Origin: Enoplosus armatus
Lineage: Eukaryota; Chordata; Actinopteri; Centrarchiformes; Enoplosidae
Length of the DNA: 64,000 nucleotides
Direction: 5' to 3'
Assembly: GCF_043641665.1 (NCBI RefSeq)
Contig: NC_092183.1
Coordinates: forward strand, 22,726,501-22,790,500
Below the pieces are notes generated by a model. The model was not told the DNA's origin, ran no database searches, and was given only the letters and a program-made list of their open reading frames with translations. Position numbers and translations under genes: made by a program. This document shows, in pieces, positions 39,782 through 51,399 of this stretch. Within the stretch, counting starts at the first letter, position 1. Each line of letters begins with the position of its first letter.

Positions 39782-39993
39782 TCAGTAGAGTTTACAAACC
39801 GGGCACGTGTCTCCAGACATTGTTTTTGTTTCAGAAATGCTAACTGGTGTCCACCCACCGCCTGATAGTCCCGTCTGAACTGCTGCTCAGATTCAAAGCG
39901 GACATGGAGCCTGTAGTCCTCCAGGAAAATGTTATCGGTCGTGAAACAGTTACAGATGTAAAACTGCGAATTTCCGTCCTCCTCGTTTGTCAT
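35908..39993 (-). CDS. ogfod2: 2-oxoglutarate and iron-dependent oxygenase domain protein 2, seven exons
   Basis: Exons in order are 39859-39993, 39661-39717, 38814-38915, 38641-38740, 37359-37483, 36737-36994 and 35908-36174. They join in phase to 347 residues, close to the human protein. The start gives MTNEEDGNSQFYIC, followed by DNIFLEDYRLHVRF and RRDY as in OGFOD2. The family is a predicted Fe(II)/2-oxoglutarate dioxygenase of the prolyl-4-hydroxylase type with an unknown substrate. Visible active-site residues are HYD (H231, D233 in SYHYDNAE) and a distal H286 in HGALP, with R296 ten residues later for 2-oxoglutarate. A conserved C-terminal cysteine motif (LCPMCNRRP) and EGFADGFT follow. 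All introns are GT-AG; intron 1 contains a (GC)n(AC)n microsatellite. The gene looks intact and functional. Confidence 0.95.
39370..39436. mobile_element. Truncated right end of the GGGCTGCAAC-type MITE
   Basis: The phrases aactaatcgattattcatc and gtttcagct match the right end of the element at 16951-17215. Only this end is clear; it lies in ogfod2 intron 2. Confidence 0.4.
39741..39778. repeat. (GC)n(AC)n microsatellite in ogfod2 intron 1
   Basis: Five GC units run into fourteen AC units, an alternating purine-pyrimidine tract with Z-DNA potential, 24 bp from exon 2. Confidence 0.9.
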
Positions 39994-41052
39994 TACTACT
40001 CGTTTAAAATGGACTGCTTTTCATGAAACGCGCAGAAAAACGTAGGGCGTTCACTAAGACTGATAACTGAGCGAGTGGCTACACCGGCACTTCTGCGCTA
40101 GCAGCAAAACACACTCATAACACTTCCGGTTCAGAGTCCTCAAAATAAAAGTGTCACCTCCACAAATTCAGGGTTGACTTAACGTGTAATACATTTGGTG
40201 GCACGCTGTTCTTTTTTTTATGACAGGGAAACAAAGCTGACTTTGCTCTAATGTAAGGCTAACATGGCTGCGAAGAGATTGCTCATTTACTGCCCCGTGG
40301 TTACAGTAGCCTGTAACTATACGCCTTTCTAGTTATAAACCTTTATTTTGAAGGAGGCTAACGGAAGCACTTTAACGCAAAATTGTGACTGGTTTAACGG
40401 TTTATTTCCCTCCAGTGGTGGCTGTGTAACTATGCTATACATACGGGCTATATACAGCATGCATTCAGGTGTCCTCGCTCGGCTGAGATTGGGGCATTGT
40501 GGTCCAGCCACCTATGTGAAAGTCACAGACAAACATCCAGACGCTCGGCGTCAGTGTGGACAGCATGTTGTGTTCTCATGTAACAAATACAGAAGTGAAT
40601 GGCAACATTATTATTCCCGTTATTATTCAGGGAGTCTCTCGGCTTTCTCTTTCGAGTCTATGCTTGCATCTGAAATGAATTGTCAACCTATTGGTAGAGT
40701 AATCTAAAAATGTCTCCACTCAACTGGCCTGTACGTAAGAATATAGAATAAACGGTAAACCCTCGTCTGTGGAGGGCAGCATCACGCTTTTCAGCGTACA
40801 GCCTGCCGGAAATTCATTACGAGAAAAGAAGAAGAAGAAGAAGAAGAAGAAGAAGAAGAAGCAGCAGCAGCAGCAGCAGCCGCCAAGCACACGCTTTGTG
40901 TCTTCATCCTGTTGTGATTTTGTTGTGGATTATCTGTCTTCGTTAGCGGTAGCTAGCACCGCTGCTAAATATGCCGATTGGTAACCAGCCCATGTATGTT
41001 TATTGAGGTGTATTATCGCTGTCCCTACTCGTTTTATAAAGTCGAAGCGGAA
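39994..41052. promoter_or_regulatory. Shared divergent promoter region of ogfod2 and the integrase-derived gene
   Basis: The two genes are transcribed away from each other from a gap of about 1 kb. It contains a trinucleotide tract, GAA (40826-40860) running into CAG (40861-40880). No TATA box is obvious. An in-frame stop at 40966-40968 limits the downstream CDS to a start at 40996 or 41053. Confidence 0.5.
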
Positions 41053-44000
41053 ATGTTAAGCGTGGAGTCGTTGCAAGTGGCTGAGGAGGAGGTGGTTGAA
41101 TCAAGCTCCAATAAATTCGGTGACATTTACACTTTCGTGGCTCAAGGCTGCTTTCCTCAGACGATGAACCCTTTACAAAAGAAGAATCTCAAAAGATACG
41201 CCCAGAAATTTATCATTGATGGTGAGGGTTATTTGATAACCTTTCATTTAAATTTCTCTCTAGCTACAAACGTCTGTTGGCATCACGAACTTCCATTCAA
41301 AAAACACGGCAATTTAAAATCGCCAGGCTTTTCGGCAAGTGTATACCTTGTAGGACGTAACGTAATATATTATATGAATCTGTAGGAGCCTGTAGAAAAT
41401 TCGACTCACTAATTGTGTGGTTCACTAGAACCAGCACTGTAAATGAGGTATATCTCAACTTGTATAACTGGCTCTAGGTGTCTTTATGGAAACAACATTC
41501 GAAGTAAAAAAGTTCATATTTTCTGGAGATTAAGTGGTGTTTGGTAAATAGAGTGTATGCCAAACTGAGGGGTGGACCTCAACTGCTCTCAGCAGTTCCT
41601 AGTTATGTTTTATCTGTATGTCTGCCTTTTAAGATATGCAAGACAACACTAAATACTGATTATTTTGAATGGAGTATGGTGTGACGTCCTCTCCGTACGC
41701 CACAAGTGTTCATGAAGGGGTATTCAGAACCTCTTAGAGTCAGAATACCTAAAGTGTGCCACAGCATGTCCCACTCTTCCTTCATATCTTCATTCAAGAG
41801 GGCAAGCTGTACTATGTGGGACCCAAGAAAGAAGAGAAGAGGGAAGTGGTGATAGAGGCTGAGAGGAAGAGGCAGATCTTTCTCGACTGCCACTTCAATG
41901 ACATCGGCAATCACCTGGGCCAAAAGAAGACTGTCCACAGGATCCAGAGCAAGTACTACTGGCTGGGGATCATCAAGGACGTAGTGGATTGGGTAATACA
42001 TCTTTATGTCTTCACCGTTCTGTTAACATCACTGGGACATTATGATGATAAGCTCAGACCTTAATGATAACTGGTCTGCTTCTTTCAGATAAAAGTATGT
42101 GAGACCTGTCAGCACACAGAGAGGAATAAAAACCTGGCGAGGACTGTCCGGCCTATAAAAGTGGACGCACCTTGGGATATTGTTGGGATTGACATTATAG
42201 GTTTTTACCTCCAATTAATTTCATCAAATGCTGCTGTATAATTTCTCTCCACACTTTGAGACCCGCTGTCTGTTTTCCTTTTCTCTTCACCAGGGCCTTT
42301 CCCAGAGACCCAGCAAGGTAACACCAACGTTACAGTCCTCATTGATTACTTTAGTAAATGGCCAGAAGCTTTTCCAGTGCAAAAGACGGACGCTCTCTCC
42401 GTCGCGAGATGCATTTCCAAATGCATATACAGGTAAAATCATTTAACAAAAATCTTGAATAATCACACTGGTTGAAACAAGGGTTTTACCAATATAATCT
42501 ATTGATGTATTTAGATGTAATTTGCCAGAATGTGTTATTTAGTCCTCCATGTGAGACAATTTTCATCAGCCCTGAAACCAAATCATTTGATGTTTTTGAT
42601 AGTACTTAATTCATTTGAAGATTTTCCAAATCTTAAATAAAAGGCCACTATTGGGATGGTGGCATTAATACTTTTCAACTTGAAATTGAAATCATTCTGT
42701 TCTCTGTTCAATCAGGTTCGGTGCCCCTAAAACAATAGTGTGCGCGCAGAATGCGGACTTCTGTGATGAGGTGAGATGGGAGTCACAAAGTTCATTCAAA
42801 TAAGCAGATCAATGAAAGGATCCGAGAGTGTAGCGCTGTCGTGAGTCAGTTTAATCAGTGCCCATACCGGCGTTTTCTAGGTGACGAAGCTGCTGTGCGA
42901 CAGGTGGAGCATCGTGCAGAAGGTTTCCCGTCTGGAGCAACCTCAGCTCAACCCGCTGCACGACTGCACGGGTCCTTTACTGAAGGAAGCCGTCGTGCAG
43001 ATGGTAACGGAGAAGCAGGCCGAATGGGACGACTTCCTGGACCCCGTGCTGTTTCTGTTCAGGACGTCCACCAACCCCACCACCAAGTTCACCCCGTACT
43101 CCCTCATGTTCAACAGGAAAGCTAATTTGCCAAACGAGGTGAGGTTCGCATTGTCAAGAAGAAGAAAAGAATTCCCACAGTGCGGGATTGTTTCGCTTTA
43201 CTAATTTTATTTCCTCTCCTCTAGACTACGTTGAGCCTGCTGAATTACAGCGACCAAGAGCAGGATATGTACTCCACAAAGGAGAAGGCCTCAACATACA
43301 TGGCCATAATGCAGGAGCAGCAGAACTCTGTGAAGCAGCTGGTAATTCACTGTTACAGTCAGACACTGCTTTGTGGGTTTTGAAGTTCAGGAATGATGAT
43401 TCTCATTGCTGCGTCTTTAAAGGTCCCATGAGCGTCGATGTTTTCTTAGTGTGATGTACAGTTTTTTACTTTTTGGATGTATGTTAGGCAGTGAGGGTTC
43501 AATCTTAAAATGGGCTTCATTATGGAGAGAAAGGCAGTTTGATTTGATGGGACAGGCAGAAAGGCGGGTGTGTTAAAGATGTTTATTGTTTGGACTTTTT
43601 AGTTACACAGCATGAGGTCACAGTTTCAGGGACATTTAAATGCCTGAATTCATTCAAATCTTTAAAGCTGCATTAATTGTTTTTTTGGTTTGTTTTGTTT
43701 TTGTCGTATGGCCACTTGGGGGCAGCAGAACAAGCTGAAAAACACTGATGTGTTATCACCTTTTTAAATGTTAGCAAACAGTTGCCTATTTACACATCAG
43801 AGCAAAATTTGCCTTAAATTAAAACACATTTTGGGCTCTGGCTCTTCAGCTGCTAAATGCTCCACTAAGTACACCAGCCAGCCGCTAACTTTGTCTGCTG
43901 TTTGGTGTGAGCGAGAGGCGCACCAGTTTGTTTATCAAAGCTGCCTTGATGAAAACAGGTTGCTAGGTATGGAAGTAAAAGACGCAAAAAACGCTCCATA

Positions 44001-44876
44001 GAACTGAGGGGGTCTGCAGCGTTTGATAATAATTCTTTGTGGGTTCATCACTCAGAGGGACACATTTCACATTACACTTTGTCAATATAAAGAAAATATT
44101 TAGTGCAGCTTTAAAAGCGTTTGTTAATTCACTGATTGGCCATAGCTGATCTTAGCTATCATTTGTGAAAACAACCAATATAAAGGGCTACGAGGGTTGC
44201 CAAAGCCTCTGCATACTTTGTTCCTGATTGTCCGCACAGATTTTCTGTGTTCCCCCAGACGTGTTGACATGTATCGTGACATGTCGGACACAATGTTGTC
44301 ATGGTGATGTTCATGCACCATTCTTGTGAACACAATCATGTGTTTTACATGACAGAAACCTGATTCTTACAGCACAGGCTTCTGCCACAGAAACTCTGTA
44401 TCAATTATTTAAGATACAGAGTTAACACCAGGAGTACCCACGTGTTATGCAACAACAGAAACATTCACAAATACACACATTTATGGGCCCAATTGGTAAT
44501 CTTATTAACATAACTGCTGTGTTTGACATGGTAGATTTGGAGATTTGTTTTGTCCTTCTTGTCTTTTTCCCATCCCTTCTGTTCTGTGTCTGTATGTGTG
44601 TGTGTTTCCCATTTCCAGGTGACAGCCAATATGAACGCAGCCTACAAACAAGAGAAGAAGAAGAACGCCAAACGCAGGGCACAGAGCATGCCCTCGGTGA
44701 CTTTTAAAATGGCAGATCCTCTGTTCTGCGCCGGAGACTCGCCCTCCCCAAAGAAACTGAAAGAGAGTTTTTATTTGTCTTTTCCCGTTGAGACGGTGCT
44801 GGCCACCGAGCAAAGCAGCTCGGAAGACATAAAGACTGAGTTAACGTACGATTTAGCTGAGTCTGACGTCCACTGA
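41053..44876 (+). CDS. Domesticated Gypsy-type integrase (Gin-2-like), eight exons
   Basis: Exons are 41053-41221, 41799-41992, 42089-42200, 42294-42432, 42716-42770, 42881-43138, 43225-43341 and 44619-44876; all junctions are GT-AG and in phase, giving 433 residues (452 if translation starts at 40996). Domains are an N-terminal HHCC zinc finger (H..H ... CETC, about 85-128) and an integrase core (about 150-310) with WDIVGIDIIG, DYFSKWPEAFP, FLFRTSTNPTT and TPYSLMFNR. A Lys-rich C-terminus lacks the usual chromodomain or LTR-element context. There are no RT, protease or LTRs, and seven introns interrupt the core, so this is a host gene, not a transposon. It resembles GIN1/GIN2 (Gypsy integrase-derived vertebrate genes); Gin-2 is my best guess. 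Catalytic residues are mostly altered (see findings). AATAAA lies at 45214-45219. Confidence 0.85.
43661..44114 (+). mobile_element. TTTAAAGCTGCA element, copy B
   Basis: It lies in the last intron of the integrase-derived gene. It begins tttaaagctgcattaat and ends agtgcagctttaa, with ccacttgggggcagcagaac inside. Same orientation as copies A and C; no ORF. Confidence 0.7.
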
Positions 44877-45691
44877 GGAGGACAGATTGAAAAGACCGTA
44901 GAGAGGACACATCAGTGGAGCACGACTACATGCTGTCATGAGCTGCCTGAAGTCTCGGATAGAAGACGGAAATCCAGGTGTCGGTGAAATGAGTGTGATG
45001 ATTAGTGCTACTAACGTACTGCTGGTTGATGCGTCACTTGTAGATGAATCACACTCGGCAAAGAAATGGCCGTAAACATTGACCCACATGAATTGTTGAG
45101 CTTTTCCCCCCCTATTTCCTTACAAAATAACACTGTTTCCCATGAAAATTATGTTAACTTATTTTTAGTTTTCACTTTATCATACAATACATTTCTAAGC
45201 TCCAATACTTTAAAATAAAGGTATTGTTTAGTTTTTGTAGACTCTGTGTATATCATTACGTGATGGGAAGTGAAATTTTCCTTATAGCATTTGTTAGTGT
45301 TATTAAGTGGAGTCTGTGTTTTTTTAAAACTGTTTATATACCGGTACACGCTTTCATATTCTTAAGTAATTTAGTCTTGTCTAATGATTTATATTTGTGG
45401 ACAAACCTTGGCCCTGCATTTCACCATTGCAGAATGTAGAAACACACAAACACCAAAAGTCTGACTGAGCTTAAAAAAAAAAAATTAAAAAAAGGAGAAT
45501 ATGCAAATAATTTGTTCTATAATAAGTCAGAGGTATTTGCAATAATGAGGTTTGGGTTTCCAAAAGTTAGCTAAAACAGTAGCTTCTTCACTTTGCTTTC
45601 AGTCAGTTCTTAAAGACAACACATTTATCCAGATAGATAAATGACAGTTAAAAAATTGAGAGATGTGGCATTCATTTCACACCTGTGTATA
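44877..45691 (+). other. 3'UTR and downstream AT-rich sequence of the integrase-derived gene
   Basis: Non-coding sequence after the stop at 44874-44876, with a polyadenylation signal at 45214-45219. Beyond it I see only AT-rich DNA. Confidence 0.5.
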
Positions 45692-46236
45692 TTAAAGCTG
45701 CATTCATCATTTCCTTTGTCTTGTTGGCCACTTGAGGGCAGCAGAACAAGCTGAAAACATAACCTCTGACCTATGACCTAACAAAGTTGTCAGAGTAAAC
45801 GCATTAGCAAACAGTGGCCTATTAACACGCAGAGCAACGTTACCATTTACTTGGAGTCATGTTTCTGGTCACTCGACCAATGCCGACTCCTATATTCACT
45901 CTCCTCTCAGCTTTGTTTTGGTCTCCACCAACTCCTGAGAAAAACATCCGTCTCTTTATCTGCTTAATGCCCCACTATGTTCACTATCTAGTGGCCAACT
46001 TGTGTGTCCACCATTTGGTGCTGGGCAGGTTGTGTACGTTAATCTTTTTTTACTGTAAACAGCTGCCTGTTGCTTCTGGAAACTCTGTTGATTTGAGCTG
46101 TGAGAGTGAAGCAAGACAACTGCCGAGTTTTAAGTGAATTCTCTGTAGGGTTGTCACTACGAACGACCATTTTCACATTTCACATTGTCATTTGAGCCAT
46201 TGTCAATATAGAAAATATTGATTATTGCAGCTTTAA
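45692..46236 (+). mobile_element. TTTAAAGCTGCA element, copy C
   Basis: It begins attaaagctgcattcat and ends attgcagctttaa, with the internal phrase gttttggtctccaccaactcc shared with copy A and the TIRs shared with copy B. Directly downstream (46237-46814) is non-coding DNA with a short degenerate ccctaa-like stretch at 46340-46400. Confidence 0.7.
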
Positions 46237-47067
46237 AAATAAAAGGGAGGGTGCAAAGTCCTGATATCCACTTTAGATATTCCAAATCCATACTGCACAT
46301 ACGAATCAGAAATAACATTGCATATCACTTATGCAAGTTTAAGTCCCCACCAACCCAAACACTAACCCTGACCTCTCCTCTATCCTTACCCTAACCAACA
46401 CAGGGGGAGGCAAGCTCAAGGTTGGGTTTAGGCAACACATCTCACACTGGTTAAGGTCAGGGAAAGGCGCCAGGCTAGTGCTAGTCAACTAGCAAGCCAC
46501 CAAAATGCTCAAAAAACAAGTCTACTCCAATCCACTCCAAATTTCCTGAAACGTGCTCCTAACTACTTTCCAGCAAGACCATTTTCTTAGGGATTTTTCA
46601 CCTCACTCCACACTTTTTTTTCGCTTGAAAATCACCCCATTCATTTCCTATGGAGGATGGAGGCAACTCGTATCTCCGCAACGCAAACTCGTACAGACAG
46701 ACGTACAGTACCCGATATATGCAGACAAATCATGCTTCCAAGTCTCTAGCACCTTCCCTTCAAAAGTTATTCAACAAAAACACTCGCCCATTCACAATGA
46801 ATGTCAAAACACACTTTCAATTCAATTTCAATTCAATTCAATTCAATTTTATTTATATAGCGCCAAATCACAACAAAGTCATCTCAAAATACAAAATAGA
46901 GCAGGTCTAGACCGACTCTTTATAATGTTATTACAGAGACCCAACAATTCCCACCATGAGCAAGCACTTTGGCGACAGTGGCAAGGAAAAACTTCCTTTT
47001 AAGAGGCAGAAACCTCGAGCAGAACCAGACTCTAGGTGGGCGGTCATCTGCTTTGACCGGTTGGGTT

Positions 47068-47108
<41 letters not shown>

Positions 47109-47552
47109 AAGAAAGAGAGGGAGGGAGAGACAGAGACAGAGAGATAGACGTAGAGACACAGATAGACAGACAGACAGACAGGTAGGCAAAGATGTATGGC
47201 AGCACTAACAGTAGAAATAGCTGTAATATTAGCTTAGATTAATAATAGGAGCTTTAATAGTGACAGAACTACGACTAAACATAATAACTGTAGTGATGAG
47301 AGTCAGGCAGGCCCATGGCGGCAGCAGCACCCAGGCGTACCAGGACCACGATCCACAGCGACCTATGAGTCGACAAAGCACAAAGAAACTCCGGGGAAGA
47401 AATAAAGTTAGTAACACGCATTGGGCTGTGATGAATGTGCAAAGATGAGGAGGGAGAGGAGGAAAGCTCAGTGCATCATGGGAAGTCCCCCAGCAGTGTA
47501 GGCCTATAGCAGCACAACTAGGGGGCTGGTCCAGGCAGGCCTGAGCCAGCCC

Positions 47553-50265
47553 TTAACTATAAGCGTTATCAAAAAGCAAACTTTTAAGCCTACTCTTAAA
47601 AGTAGAGAGTGTGTCTGCCTCCCGGACCCAAACTGGGAGCCGATTCCACAGGAGAGGAGCTTGATAGCTGAAGGCTCTGGCTCCTGTTCTGTTTTTGGAG
47701 ACTCTAGGAACCACAAGCAGCCCTGCATTCTGGGAGCGGAGTGCTCTAGTGGGGTAATAGGGTACTATGAGCTCTTTAAGATATGATGGTGCCTGACCAG
47801 TAAGAGCTTTGTAGGTGAGGAGAAGGATTTTAAACTCTATTCTAGATTTTACAGGGAGCCAGTGCAGAGAAGCTAATACAGGAGAAATATGATCTCTTTT
47901 CCTGGTTCCTGTCAGTACACGTGCTGCAGCATTCTGGATCAGCTGGAGAGTCCTCAGGGACTTATTGGGACAGCCTGATAATAAGGAATTGCAATAATCC
48001 AGCCTAGACGTGACAAATGCATGGACTAATTTTTCTGCATCTGTTTGAGACAGGATCTTCCTGATTTTTGCAATGTTACGGAGGTGAAAGAAGGCAGTCC
48101 TTGAAGTTTGTTTTACGTGGGAGTTAAAGGACATGTCCTGATCAAAGACAACTCCAAGATTGATAAATACGACTTAAACCAGCTTAGTGCGGTTCCTTTG
48201 ATGCCAATTAAATGTTCCAGTCTCTGTAATAGGATATGATGGTCAATGGTGTCGAATGCAGCACTAAGATCTAACAAAACAAGTATAGAGACAAGTCCTT
48301 TGTCTGATGCAGTTAGAAGGTCATTTGTAACTTTCACCAGTGCTGTCTCTGTGCTATGATGAGCTCTGAAACCTGACTGAAAGTCCTCAAGCAACCTATT
48401 GTCATGTCGAAAGTCACACAGCTGGTTGGCGACTGCTTTCTCAAGAATCTTGGAGAGAAAGGGAAGGTTAGATATAGGTCTATAGTTGGCTAAAACCTCT
48501 GGATCAAGAGTGGGCTTTTTAAGAAGAGGTTTAATTACAGCTACTTTAAAGGACTGTGGTACGTAGCCTGTTAATAAAGACAGATTGATCATGTCTAGTA
48601 AAGAAGTGCTGACTAAAGGTAAAACCTCTTTGAGCAGCCAGGTTGGGATGGGGTCTTAGAGACAAGTTGATGGCTTAGATGAAGAGATAGTTTTAGTAAT
48701 TTGGTGAAGGTCAATGGGAGAAAAGCAATCTAAATATACACCAGGTTTTACAGCTATTTCTGAGATTCCTGTGTTTGAAGGTAAGGTACCACCTGAAGAC
48801 AGGAGGTGATCAACTCTGTCTCTAATAGTTAGAATTTTATCATTAAAGAAGCTCATGAAATCATTACTGCTGAGGGTTATAGGAATACATGGCTCAATAG
48901 AGCTGTGACTCTCTGTCAGCCTGGCTACAGTGCTGAAGAGAAACCTGGGGTTGTTCTTGTTCTCTTCTATTAATGTTGAGTAATAGGCTGCTCTGGCTTT
49001 ACAGAGGGCCTTCCTATAAATTCTAAGACTATCTTGCCAAATTAAACGTGATTCCTCTAGTTTGGTGGAGCGCCATTTCCTTTCAAGTTTCTGCACTGTT
49101 TTTTTAATTTGCGGGTTTGGGTGTTATACCATGGAGCTGACTTTCTTTGTTTTATTATCTTCTTTTTAAGAGGGGCAATAGAGTCAAGTGTCAATCGCAT
49201 TGAGCCTGCAGCACTGTCAACAAGATTGTCCATTTGGGAGGGACTAAGGTTAGCAAAGGAGTCCTCAGTTGTATTGAGACATGGCATTGAATTTAATGCC
49301 GATGGAATCACTTCCTTAAATTTAGCTACAGCACTATCAGATAGATATCTGGTGTAGACTTTTTTGCCTAATGGCGTGTAGTCCAGTAATAGGAATTCAA
49401 AAGTTGTTAAATAATGGTCCGATAACAAAGGATTCTGTGGAAAGACAGTTAGATGTTCAATTTCAAGTCCATATGTCAGAACCAGGTCGAGGGTGTGATT
49501 AAAACAGTGAGTGGGTTTCTGTTCCCTCTGACAGAAGCCGATCGAATCCAACAAAGAGATAAATGCAGTACCAAGGCTATCCTTATCAACATCCACATGA
49601 ATATTAAAATCCCCTACGATAATGACTTTGTCTGTTTTAAGGACTAAACCTGATAAAAACTCTGAGAATTCAGATAAGAATTCAGAGTATGGACCTGGAG
49701 CGCGATAGACTATAACGAATAAGACTGGCTTCAGTGTTTTCCAGGTTGGGAGTGAGAGACTCAGAACGAGGCTTTCAAATGAGTTATAATCCAGTTTAGG
49801 TCTAGAGTTCATCAACAGGCTTGAGTCAAAGATGGCTGCAACTCCACCTCCTCGGCCGGTGCCTCGAGGGATGTGAGTATTAGTGTGACTGGGCGGAGTG
49901 GATTCATTCAGGCTGACATACTCTTCATGACACAGCCAGGTTTCTGTCAGACACAGTAGATCAATATGATTCTCTGATATTAGCTCGTTTACTAATACAG
50001 CTTTAGATGACAGAGATCTGATATTTAACAGTCCACACTTAATTTTCCTATTGTTTTGGCCTATAGCAGTAGTGGTCTTAATTTTTATTAAGTTTTTATT
50101 AACGACTCCTCTCCTGTTTAACTTTGATTGAATTAATTTAAGTGGTCGGGGGGCAGACACAGTCATTATGGGGTTTTGGGTGGATAACTGCTCTAATGGA
50201 AGCGCAGAGAAGCGTGTAGGACTGCCTCCTGGTCTGGACTCTGGGTTGTCACGGTTTTGGTTCAC
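47553..50265 (-). pseudogene. L2 ORF2, endonuclease / reverse transcriptase, broken
   Basis: The N-terminal 400 codons (49057-50265) are an APE-type endonuclease with [24 protein letters not shown] and LLSDHY, all in place. A frameshift lies in a T7 run (A7 on the coding strand) near 49105. A stop at 48656-48658 replaces a codon just before DPIPTWLL. The RT fragment (48113-48592) has [16 protein letters not shown] and motif [14 protein letters not shown]. At about 48160 the frame jumps from SWFKSYLS directly to [11 protein letters not shown], so the intervening RT region with the catalytic YADD-type motif is missing. The C-terminal part (47553-48134) with LHWLPVKSRIEFK follows. The copy cannot retrotranspose by itself. 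Confidence 0.88.
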
Positions 50266-51004
50266 TAATAAAGTCGGTCAGATTTCTAGATATGAGAGCC
50301 GCTCCATCCAAAGTGGGATGAATGCCGTCTCTCCTCATCAGACCAGGTCTCCTCCAGAAAGTCCGCCAATTATCTACGAAGCCCACATCGTTTGCTGGAC
50401 ACCACCTCGACAGCCAGCGGTTGAATGATGACATGCGGCTAAACATATCATCACTGGTCAAATTGGGTAGGGGCCCAGAGAAAACTACGGAGTCCGACAT
50501 AGTTTTTGCAAACGTACACACCGACTCCACGTTAATTTTAGTGACCTCCGATTGGCGTAACCGGGAGTCATTACCGCCGACGTGAATAACAATCTTACTG
50601 TATTTACGCTTATCCTTAGCCAGCAGTTTTAAATTTGATTCAATGTCGCCCGCTCTGGCCCCAGGAATGCATTTCACTATGGTTGCTTGTGTCGCTAACC
50701 TCACGTTTCTGACTATGGAGCTGCCAATTACCAGAATCTGCTTCTCAGCGGTGTCGCTGAGTGGGGAGAACCTGTTAGAAACATGAAGTGGTTGGTGGTG
50801 AACCGTGGGCTTCTGCCGAGGGCTATGCTTCCTTCGGATAGTCACCCAGCCTCCCTGGCTTCCCGGCTGTTCGGGAGCTGCCGGGGGACGGCTAGCAGGA
50901 GCTACACTGAGTCGGTCCGCACCGGCTACTGAGGGTTGGCTGACTACAGCCGTCTCCATGGTGCGGAACCGCGCCTCCAACTCGCAGAGCCTCGCCTCCA
51001 GCAC
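50249..51004 (-). CDS. L2 ORF1, SGNH/GDSL-type hydrolase (esterase) protein
   Basis: An open frame of 251 codons. A short N-terminal heptad-like helix ([18 protein letters not shown]) is followed by a Pro/Ser linker and an SGNH-hydrolase domain (about 90-245). The catalytic blocks are all present: nucleophile serine in [11 protein letters not shown], the GGND block in VIHVGGND, and the Asp-x-x-His pair in RRDGIHPT. An esterase ORF1 is known in CR1/L2-type LINEs and is thought to help bind membranes or RNA. ORF1 is intact although ORF2 is not. Its last 17 bases overlap the start of ORF2 in another frame. Confidence 0.85.
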   Translation of the reverse strand: MLEARLCELEARFRTMETAVVSQPSVAGADRLSVAPASRPPAAPEQPGSQGGWVTIRRKHSPRQKPTVHHQPLHVSNRFSPLSDTAEKQILVIGSSIVRNVRLATQATIVKCIPGARAGDIESNLKLLAKDKRKYSKIVIHVGGNDSRLRQSEVTKINVESVCTFAKTMSDSVVFSGPLPNLTSDDMFSRMSSFNRWLSRWCPANDVGFVDNWRTFWRRPGLMRRDGIHPTLDGAALISRNLTDFISEPKP

Positions 51005-51399
51005 GCTAAATAAACTACATTTATTACATTTACCATTATCGCTAAAGGAGGCGGGGAATAACTAAACATCTGACACACCGAGCAGGACAGAGCAGGAGAG
51101 TGAGAAGGAGAGCGAGAAGGAGAGAGAGAAGCCATCGCTAGCTGCTAAGCTAATGTAACAGACAGAATAGTGTGTAAACAACTGTGAGATTAGCGAAAAA
51201 GTCGCTAAAAGAAGGAGAGAACTATCAGTGTTAAGCAAAACTAATGTACGTTTAAGTGGTTAGCGGCTAGCTAGCCGCTGTAATGAAATATATACCAAAC
51301 AAATATAACTTGTTTGAGCTTAGAGCGGCCAAACACACACGCTACCAATGACACAGAAGCTGGAAGTGAAGCAATACGCTTACCGCAGTACGTCAGTAC

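Noticed and set aside
41053..44876. A live Gypsy/Ty3 retrotransposon
   Set aside because: Seven in-phase introns, no LTRs, protease or RT nearby, and a changed catalytic triad.
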